From assembly GCA_046160865.1 (NCBI GenBank), contig JBJXHG010000059.1, positions 1 to 9,396 of the forward strand: a DNA stretch of 9,396 nucleotides, given 5' to 3'. Source of the DNA: JBJXHG01 sp046160865 (GTDB taxonomy: Bacteria > Planctomycetota > UBA1135 > GCA-002686595). Numbering within the stretch: position 1 is the first letter of the stretch; every line of letters starts with the position of its first letter. This document shows, one piece after another, positions 1 through 5,285 of the stretch. The notes under the pieces were generated by a model that was not told the DNA's origin, searched no databases, and saw only the letters and a list, made by a program, of their open reading frames with translations. The translations under genes and the position numbers were made by a program.

Positions 1-448
1 CGTTGCTCGGGTTCGGAAACCTGACAGGTTGCCTGCACCCTCGCGCCTTGCCAGCGACGACGATCTCGACCTTGGTGAAAGCGAACTTCTGACTCAGGAC
101 ACTAGTTGTCGCGGCGCACCGCGCGAATCGATGAGCTCGACGCGGTCCGCCGAGCCCGCCTCGCCGTAGATGCGCACGCCGTACCCGCACGGCTCGAGCG
201 CGCGCGACGGGTACTGCGTGCAGCGCGCACGCTTCCATCCTCCGCGTCGTCTCCTCGGCCGGAAAGAACGCGTCGCACGTCGAGTGCGCCGTGTAGAGGG
301 CCGCGCTCGACGCGTTCACCCCGTGCACGGGCGACGAGTCGACGAACGGATCGAGCGTGAGCAGCCCGCGGTGAACGTGCTGCAAGGCGTTGCCTCGGTA
401 GCGACCGCAGCCGGACGTGGTTGGCGCCGCGCGCGAGCACTCGCCATT
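1..448 (-). pseudogene. frame-broken minus-strand gene, partial at left edge, family not recognised
   Basis: The minus strand has protein-like sequence with about 90% G/C at third codon positions, but it is split between frames. One frame is open from 448 (just after a TGA at 449-451) down to position 1. It reads well at its start (GCGRYRGNALQHVHRG, then STCDAFFPAEETTRR, about 410-235) and at its end (QKFAFTKVEIVVAGK, about 90-45). Its middle is arginine-rich nonsense. Exactly there, about 235-97, another minus frame reads CTQYPSRALEPCGYG, VRIYGEAGSADRVELIDSRG and then stops at 94-96. This pattern suggests one gene with two compensating indels, near 215-235 and near 95-110. No good start codon is visible, so the 5' end may also be damaged. 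Several cysteines suggest an exported protein. I do not recognise the family. Sequencing or assembly error near a contig end is an equal alternative to true decay. Confidence 0.42.
18..30. repeat. short perfect inverted repeat AACCTG-A-CAGGTT
   Basis: AACCTGACAGGTT is a perfect 6-bp inverted repeat around one base, and two flanking G:C pairs would extend it after a mismatch. As RNA it could form only a five-pair stem with a three-base loop, and no T-tract follows. It could be a dimeric regulator site, but it lies inside the open minus frame covering 1-448, so it may be chance. Confidence 0.2.
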
Positions 449-487
449 TCAGATCCGTCGCGCGCGCGGCCGATTCACTGTCTCCCC

Positions 488-1279
488 ATGCGCCGCCTGT
501 ACGATCCCGACCATTGGTGGCTCGCGTCGCGACGCGCGATCTATCTCGAGCTCCTCGGCGCGCAGCTCGGCACGCTGCGCGTCGAACGCGCGCTCGAGAT
601 CCAGAGCGGCGAGGGCGGATTCCTGCCGGAGCTCGAGGACTTCGCCGAGACGTTGTGCCACACCGAGCTCGACCGCCGGTTGCTCAAGCGCACGGCCGTG
701 CGCGGTCACGAGCACGGCTTCGTCGCGACGAGCCGCGCGTTGCCATTCGCAACGGGCGCCTTCGACCTCGTGTGCTGGTTCGAAGGGCTCGAGGAATTCG
801 ACGACGACTACGCCGTGCTGTGCGAGGCGTTGCGCGTGCTGCGGCCGGGCGGCTTGGCGATGATCTGCGCGCCGGCGTACCCGTGGCTCTCGACCGAGCG
901 CGCGCGCGACGGCGGCGAGCGCAAGCGCTACACACGGCGGCGCATGCGCGACGTTCTCGCACGTGCCGGCTTCGAGATCGCGCGCACGACGTACGCGCAC
1001 GGCGCGCTGCTGCCCGCTACGGCGGCCGCGAGCGTGTTCCACCGGCTGTGGAGCGAGTTCGAGCTGCCGAAGTTCCCGCGCGGCGAGCGCCGCGTGCGCA
1101 GCCCGCTGCTCTGGAATCGGCTCGTCACGCGGCTCTTGAGCGCCGAACGACGCTGGTCCGTGCGCTTCGATCTGCCGTTCGGTCGCACCGTCGCGACGAT
1201 CGCGCGCCGTCCGCTCGGCACGCTCGCGCAGAAGCAAACGCTCGCCGCGATCCGTGCACGCCGCGCGCGCGCGGCGTGA
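488..1279 (+). CDS. class I SAM-dependent methyltransferase (Methyltransf_11 type)
   Basis: Protein of 263 residues, predicted to be a soluble cytoplasmic methyltransferase of unknown substrate. The Rossmann-type SAM-binding core shows motif I at residues 36-45 (LEIQSGEGGF), the region LPFATGAFDLVCWFEGLEEF at 85-104, and the strand and loop EALRVLRPGGLAMICAPAYP at 113-132, which are diagnostic of the type 11 family. The ending (RLLSAERRWSVRFDLPFGRT, 215-234) resembles the conserved tail of a methyltransferase group often found near glycosyltransferase and cell-surface genes. Motif I is slightly odd: the first glycine of the usual D/E-x-G-x-G-x-G is glutamine. The ATG at 488 is chosen because the homology (YDPDHWWLASRR) begins within four residues; the frame is open upstream to 170, but that part is arginine-rich and not protein-like. 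No convincing Shine-Dalgarno sequence precedes it. It converges on the next gene, with 51 bp between stops. Confidence 0.88.
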   Translation: MRRLYDPDHWWLASRRAIYLELLGAQLGTLRVERALEIQSGEGGFLPELEDFAETLCHTELDRRLLKRTAVRGHEHGFVATSRALPFATGAFDLVCWFEGLEEFDDDYAVLCEALRVLRPGGLAMICAPAYPWLSTERARDGGERKRYTRRRMRDVLARAGFEIARTTYAHGALLPATAAASVFHRLWSEFELPKFPRGERRVRSPLLWNRLVTRLLSAERRWSVRFDLPFGRTVATIARRPLGTLAQKQTLAAIRARRARAA

Positions 1280-1288
1280 GGGTCGCTC

Positions 1289-1317
1289 ACGGAACGCGCC
1301 CGCGGCGCTCGTTCCGT
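1289..1317. terminator. hairpin between convergent genes, candidate bidirectional terminator
   Basis: ACGGAACG at 1289-1296 is perfectly complementary to CGTTCCGT at 1310-1317. The 13-base spacer can add a further CGC/GCG pairing. The hairpin occupies most of the 51-bp gap between the stop of the methyltransferase and the stop of the opposing gene at 1331, the expected place for a shared terminator. No T-tract follows on either strand, so it is not a classical intrinsic terminator. The stem is visible in the sequence; its role is inferred. Confidence 0.5.
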
Positions 1318-1330
1318 CGCGGCTCCGCGC

Positions 1331-3151
1331 TCAGCGCATCGACGTCTCGAACGACAGTGTGTCGCCCTTCAAGCGCATCGACGAGGTCATCGTGCCCTTG
1401 AAGTAGCGGCCGGCGATCTCGCCGCTCGGCAGCGCGGGCCAGCTACCGTCGAGGCTCATCGACATGAAGGCACCCAAAGTGCCGAACATGTCGAGCGTCC
1501 CGCGCATCGTCGCGCTCGTGCTCGCGAGGCTGAGGAAATTGGACTCGGCGCGAGCATCGAAGAGCGGCTTGAACAGCGGATTCTCGAGCGCGGTCTCCTT
1601 CGGCTCGCCCGCGCTCGCGCGCAACGCCGCGCGCAGTGCGGTCGGATACATCGACACGAACGCCAGCTTCGGGCGGAAGGCCCACTCCACCGAAACCGGA
1701 CCGTCCGCATCGCCGAACTTGGTGATCGGCGTGCCTTGGTAGTCCGCGGTCTGCAGCTCTTCCGCCATTCCCGTGGCGGTGAGCACGCGCGTCAGCGCAG
1801 TCGAGAACACGCTCGTGTCGGCGATCTCGATCATGTACGTCTCGCCGTAGAGCGTGCCCTCGGGCGTTTCGGCCGCGTCGACCACACCGGCCAAGTTCGC
1901 TTGGGTCCACTCCGCCGCGGGCACGGGCGAGCTGCACATGCCGAAGCGGCCGGTGAGTTGCAAGAGCACTTCGTGCTCGACGTCGCCGAACATCCCGGAC
2001 GCGCCGGTGAGCTGCGCGCGCGCTTCGTCGTGCATCTTCGGATCGATTTCCTTCGCGAAGCTCCACGCCGTCGTCCACAGCTTCGGAAGATCGAGCCCGT
2101 AGAAGTTCACGTTCATCGAGTCGCCCGGCATGTTGCGCGCGAACTCGCGTGGATAGCGGCCGAGGCAGTTCAAGAACGAACGCAGATAGCCCTTCTCGGG
2201 AACGTGCAGCGCAGCTTCGAACCACGCCTTCTCGCCCGTGCCGATGTCCGCGGTGGCGTACGCGAACGTGAGCTGCTCGAGCCCGAGGAGATCCAGGATG
2301 CGCTTCTCGTCCGGATTCGCCGTGCTCTCGCGCAGAAGCATCTCGTAGACGTTGCGCGTGTCGACATAGAGCTCGATGCGGCCGGGCGCGCTGACGCTCT
2401 TGCGCGCGTCGGCGAAGCGCGGGCTGCTCGCGAGGCTCGCGTTGGCGTCGCTGCCTTGCAAACGGTCGATCAAACCGTGCACCGCTGGCACCAGGTCCAC
2501 CGACTGCGAGCCGAACATGAATCCGAGCACTCGGCCGGTGTCGAACACGACGAGTGGATCGCCCACGACCTGCGCGGGCTTCGCCTCGGTCTCGGAGGTC
2601 TCCGCGCGCGTCCCGCCCGGCAGCTCTGTCGCCTCGGCGGCGATCGCCGCGGCTTCGGAGCGGGCGCGATCCGGCATCGTCGCGAAGTGCAGCGCGATCC
2701 CCTTGTACGTCTCGGTGCGCGACCCGCGCTGCAAGGCCGGTGAGCCAATCGCCTTCTTGTAGAGCGAGCGCGCCTTCTCCGCGCTCGAGCCCGGATCGAT
2801 CACGTAGCCCATCGTCGCGTCGTCACCCGACATCGCCATGAAGCCGACCATCGATCCGTGCAGCGCGTCGAGCGCTTCGTCGAGCTCGAACTCGGCCTCC
2901 TTGCTGGCGTCCTCCATCAGCGACTGGATCTGCTCGCGCAGGGGCGCAAACGCCTCGTCGGCGTAGAACTTGTGCCACGCGTTCTCCTGCCAGCTCGCGC
3001 GCAGGCCGTCGATGTCGCGCACCGAGACGCAGATCAGCGCGTCCTTCGGGACCGCGCCCAAGAGCGGATCCTGCAGCGGCGGCGCGCTGCGGAACGCGAT
3101 CGCGGACGGCCAAGCGAGGACGGACAGACCGATCGAAGTCAGCATCGACAT
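1331..3151 (-). CDS. secreted DUF3352-like protein of planctomycetal type, function unknown
   Basis: Protein of 606 residues. The ATG at 3151 is chosen because AGAGGGTGATCCC directly precedes it, placing a GAGGGTG Shine-Dalgarno-like site about five bases upstream. A longer frame to 3247 would add 32 unconvincing residues. A second ATG two codons in (3145) is possible. The N-terminus (LTSIGLSVLAWPSAIAF) is a hydrophobic signal-peptide-like segment with likely cleavage after A19 or A23, though without a basic n-region. The mature start has the pattern VPKDALICVSVRDIDGLRAS followed by an amphipathic FYADEAFAPLREQIQSL stretch, seen in large DUF3352-like exported proteins of Planctomycetota. No catalytic motif, later membrane helix or repeat is obvious. 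It lies 129 bp downstream of the co-directional foldase-like gene. The family call rests on this N-terminal pattern only; the gene itself is certain from codon use. Confidence 0.8.
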   Translation of the reverse strand: MSMLTSIGLSVLAWPSAIAFRSAPPLQDPLLGAVPKDALICVSVRDIDGLRASWQENAWHKFYADEAFAPLREQIQSLMEDASKEAEFELDEALDALHGSMVGFMAMSGDDATMGYVIDPGSSAEKARSLYKKAIGSPALQRGSRTETYKGIALHFATMPDRARSEAAAIAAEATELPGGTRAETSETEAKPAQVVGDPLVVFDTGRVLGFMFGSQSVDLVPAVHGLIDRLQGSDANASLASSPRFADARKSVSAPGRIELYVDTRNVYEMLLRESTANPDEKRILDLLGLEQLTFAYATADIGTGEKAWFEAALHVPEKGYLRSFLNCLGRYPREFARNMPGDSMNVNFYGLDLPKLWTTAWSFAKEIDPKMHDEARAQLTGASGMFGDVEHEVLLQLTGRFGMCSSPVPAAEWTQANLAGVVDAAETPEGTLYGETYMIEIADTSVFSTALTRVLTATGMAEELQTADYQGTPITKFGDADGPVSVEWAFRPKLAFVSMYPTALRAALRASAGEPKETALENPLFKPLFDARAESNFLSLASTSATMRGTLDMFGTLGAFMSMSLDGSWPALPSGEIAGRYFKGTMTSSMRLKGDTLSFETSMR

Positions 3152-3196
3152 GGGATCACCCTCTGAGGTGGGTCGCACCCCGCGCGAGCAGCGCGG

Positions 3197-3203
3197 ATGT
3201 ATA
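3197..3203 (-). promoter_or_regulatory. possible -10 element upstream of the DUF3352-like gene
   Basis: On the minus strand TATACAT lies 46 bp upstream of the ATG at 3151. It sits inside the 8-bp palindrome TGTATACA (3198-3205), the only AT-rich island in this gap. It resembles a sigma-70 -10 box and would give a leader of about 40 nucleotides. No convincing -35 hexamer is found 16-18 bp upstream. The palindrome could instead be an operator, or transcription could continue from the gene upstream. Confidence 0.3.
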
Positions 3204-3280
3204 CAAGGAGCGATCAGTGCTCGGCTCGGACACACGGGTCCGCGCACTCGATCGCGGCGGGAGGTGGCGACGGACGCGAA

Positions 3281-5110
3281 CTACTTGGCCTCGGACTCCT
3301 GGTCCCAGGACTCGAGGTGCATGCCGTACTGCTCGCGCATGAACTCGCGCGACGCGAACGTGCGCCCGCGGAAGGCACGGATGGACTCCTGCTCGGACTG
3401 CTGGGCGAGCGCTTGGATCTCGCCGGGCGACATCTTGGTGAGCTCCGCGTCGCGGAGACCGGCGATGCGCACGACGTAGGCGTGCTTGCCGTCGCGTGCG
3501 AGCTCGGCACGCGCGACCGTGTTCTCCTTCGTCACGTACAGCCCCGAGCTCATGCGCAGGTAGCTTTCGATGGGCGTCTTGCCCGGGTTCTTCACGCGCT
3601 CCGTGTAGTCGAAGCGCTGCACCTGCAGACCGAGCTCCGCCGCTGCGGCCGCGAACTTCTCCGCGTCGGATTCCGGCGCGAAGGGCGCCGCCGTCGTGTC
3701 GCTCGCATCCGGCCGCGTGCCGAGCTTGTCGCGCACGGACTCGAGCTTCGCGAGCGCGAGCTCACCCATCCGATTCGTGATCCATTCTTCGCGCAGCTTC
3801 TCGCGCATCTCGGCGAACTCCGGCGTGCGCGGCTCATCCTTCGCCGTGGCACGTCCGATGAGGAGCGCCTTTTCGTCGACCGATACGGTCGTCGCGAACT
3901 TGCCCGGCTGCGCCGTGCCGGTGATCCAGTCGGCGTGCGTGCGCGACATCCAAGGCAGCGCGAGCTTCTGCCACTCGTCGAGCGTGAGCGCCTTCGCCTC
4001 CTGGTGGTACGCGAGACCGACACCCTCCGCTTCCTCGGCGAGGTTGATCGTGTGCCCGTCTTCCGCGCGCCGCCACATGTCGGATTGCCACGCGGAGAGC
4101 GCGCGATGGATCGGCGCCTCGCGCTTCGCCGCCGCGGCCACGTCCGGGTTCTCGTACGGCAGGAAAAAGTCCTGCGGCGTCGGCTGGCGATCCTGCGGCA
4201 AGTTGTGGTTGCGGAAGCGCTGGAACGCGGTGCTGTCGTAGTACTCCCGCGCTGCGGCCTCGAGGTCGAGCTCGGCCGGCGCCGGGAACTTCGCGAAGAG
4301 CTTCTCCGTGGAGACTTCGCCTTCGAGCGAGAAGATCGCGAGCTCCGCCGCGGCGGCGACGCCGCGCTTGTAGGTCTCCTTGCGCGCGTCGGGGAAGGCG
4401 TCGAACCAAGTCTTGAGCTCGTCGTCGTTCGGCACCTGCGCCTCGGCGTCGGCGCGGAAGCCGTCGACCGCGAGCTCGATGTAATCGAACGCGTATTCTT
4501 GGTGGCGTTGCTTCCACAGCTTCTCGACTTCCGCCATCTCGGGAGTCGCCAAGCCCGCCATCAGCAAATTCTGGTGGCGCTGGATCGCGAGCAGCTTGCG
4601 CAGGATGTCCTCGAAGTTCTTCGTCGAGATGCGGAAGCGATCGAGCACCTGCGTGTAGTTCGCCGCGCTGCCGAAGCGGTCGAGGATGAACTTGCTGAGC
4701 TCCTTCTTCGTGACCTGGATGCCCGCGTCTTCCGCGAGGTCGGCCTGCACGATGAAGAACCCCGCGTCGTCGTCGTTGCGGTCGCGATCCGTGCGGCCCA
4801 TGACGATCTGGTAGACCTTGACCAGGTTCTGGCGCAGCGAGACGAATTCCGGGCCGCTCATCGACCGCGGCTCGCCGCGCAAGTCCTTCCAGGTGAGGTA
4901 CGACGAGCCGCGTCCGCCCTCGCCGGTGAAGACGCTGATGACTTCGTCACTGACCGTGAACGTCGTGAGCAGGAAGATCACGAGCAGGAAAGTCATCACG
5001 AAGCGCGTCTTCCGACTTCCCTTCGGAGCGACGATCACGTCGTCGTCGTGTTCGTCACCGGGCTTCTTGGCCGGATCGTGCGCTTTGGGATCGTGAGTCG
5101 GGTTGGCCAT
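3281..5110 (-). CDS. membrane-anchored PpiD/SurA-like periplasmic foldase, parvulin domain not visible
   Basis: Protein of 609 residues with the topology of PpiD. There is a charged cytoplasmic tail (1-36, ending in KGSRKTR), one membrane helix (about 37-53, FVMTFLLVIFLLTTF) and a large periplasmic part. Residues 117-215 follow the SurA/PpiD N-terminal chaperone pattern: VTKKELSKFILDRFG, then NYTQVLDRFRISTKNFEDIL, RKLLAIQRHQNLL and RHQEYAFDYIEL. A later segment (LLIGRATAKDEPRTPEFAEM, then REKLREEWITNR) matches the region after the isomerase domain of such proteins. I find no parvulin GG-x-L-G or substrate-pocket motifs, so it probably acts as a chaperone or holdase for exported proteins and not as a prolyl isomerase. 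The first ATG (5110) is used; the next methionine is inside the membrane helix. Shine-Dalgarno matching is poor. It is divergent from the secreted protease gene, and its client could be any exported protein. Confidence 0.75.
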   Translation of the reverse strand: MANPTHDPKAHDPAKKPGDEHDDDVIVAPKGSRKTRFVMTFLLVIFLLTTFTVSDEVISVFTGEGGRGSSYLTWKDLRGEPRSMSGPEFVSLRQNLVKVYQIVMGRTDRDRNDDDAGFFIVQADLAEDAGIQVTKKELSKFILDRFGSAANYTQVLDRFRISTKNFEDILRKLLAIQRHQNLLMAGLATPEMAEVEKLWKQRHQEYAFDYIELAVDGFRADAEAQVPNDDELKTWFDAFPDARKETYKRGVAAAAELAIFSLEGEVSTEKLFAKFPAPAELDLEAAAREYYDSTAFQRFRNHNLPQDRQPTPQDFFLPYENPDVAAAAKREAPIHRALSAWQSDMWRRAEDGHTINLAEEAEGVGLAYHQEAKALTLDEWQKLALPWMSRTHADWITGTAQPGKFATTVSVDEKALLIGRATAKDEPRTPEFAEMREKLREEWITNRMGELALAKLESVRDKLGTRPDASDTTAAPFAPESDAEKFAAAAAELGLQVQRFDYTERVKNPGKTPIESYLRMSSGLYVTKENTVARAELARDGKHAYVVRIAGLRDAELTKMSPGEIQALAQQSEQESIRAFRGRTFASREFMREQYGMHLESWDQESEAK

Positions 5111-5125
5111 CGTGGGTCGTCGCGC

Positions 5126-5148
5126 GGGGGGAATTCTCGTGCCCCCCC
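5126..5148. repeat. G6/C7 inverted repeat in the foldase gene leader
   Basis: GGGGGG at 5126-5131 and CCCCCCC at 5142-5148 form a six-pair inverted repeat with a ten-base loop containing an EcoRI-type GAATTC. It lies 16-38 bases upstream of the ATG at 5110 and would be in the minus-strand leader RNA, where it could affect ribosome access. Homopolymer runs of this kind are also sites of length variation or sequencing error. Confidence 0.35.
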
Positions 5149-5177
5149 GGTTCGCGCCCAGGCAGGGAAAGCGCAGG

Positions 5178-5207
5178 AGTCTACGGGCGAGGAATCGCGC
5201 GGTGCAA
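5178..5207 (-). promoter_or_regulatory. candidate sigma-70-type promoter of the foldase gene
   Basis: On the minus strand TTGCAC (5207-5202) and TAGACT (5183-5178) are separated by 18 bp. The -10 box matches TATAAT at four of six positions; the -35 box matches only the initial TTG. The implied start near 5171 gives a leader of about 60 nucleotides that would include the G6/C7 hairpin. The position in a divergent intergenic region supports it; the matches alone are weak. Confidence 0.28.
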
Positions 5208-5249
5208 GGCGGCGGGGATCCGCTCTTCGCGCGCGGGGCGAAAGCTGCG

Positions 5250-5268
5250 GGCGAGAAGTGCGGTTACG
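5250..5268 (+). repeat. intergenic motif copy 1 (divergent), GGCGAGAAGTGCGG
   Basis: GGCGAGAAGTGCGGTTACG resembles the two better copies at 8295-8312 and 9274-9292: the core GGYGAGAARYGCGG matches through transitions only, and the tail then needs a two-base gap. It lies 17 bp before the ATG of the protease gene, so it may overlap that gene's promoter or leader. It is the weakest of the three copies. Confidence 0.25.
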
Positions 5269-5285
5269 CTGCTATCTGGATCCTC

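Noticed and set aside
170..487. An upstream extension of the methyltransferase frame by 106 residues
   Set aside because: The extension is arginine-rich, unlike any domain, and lies opposite the better-supported minus-strand coding sequence. The family match starts at the ATG at 488.
5103..5285. An earlier start for the metalloprotease
   Set aside because: It would overlap the start of the divergent gene and place 61 non-signal residues before a good signal peptide beginning at 5286.
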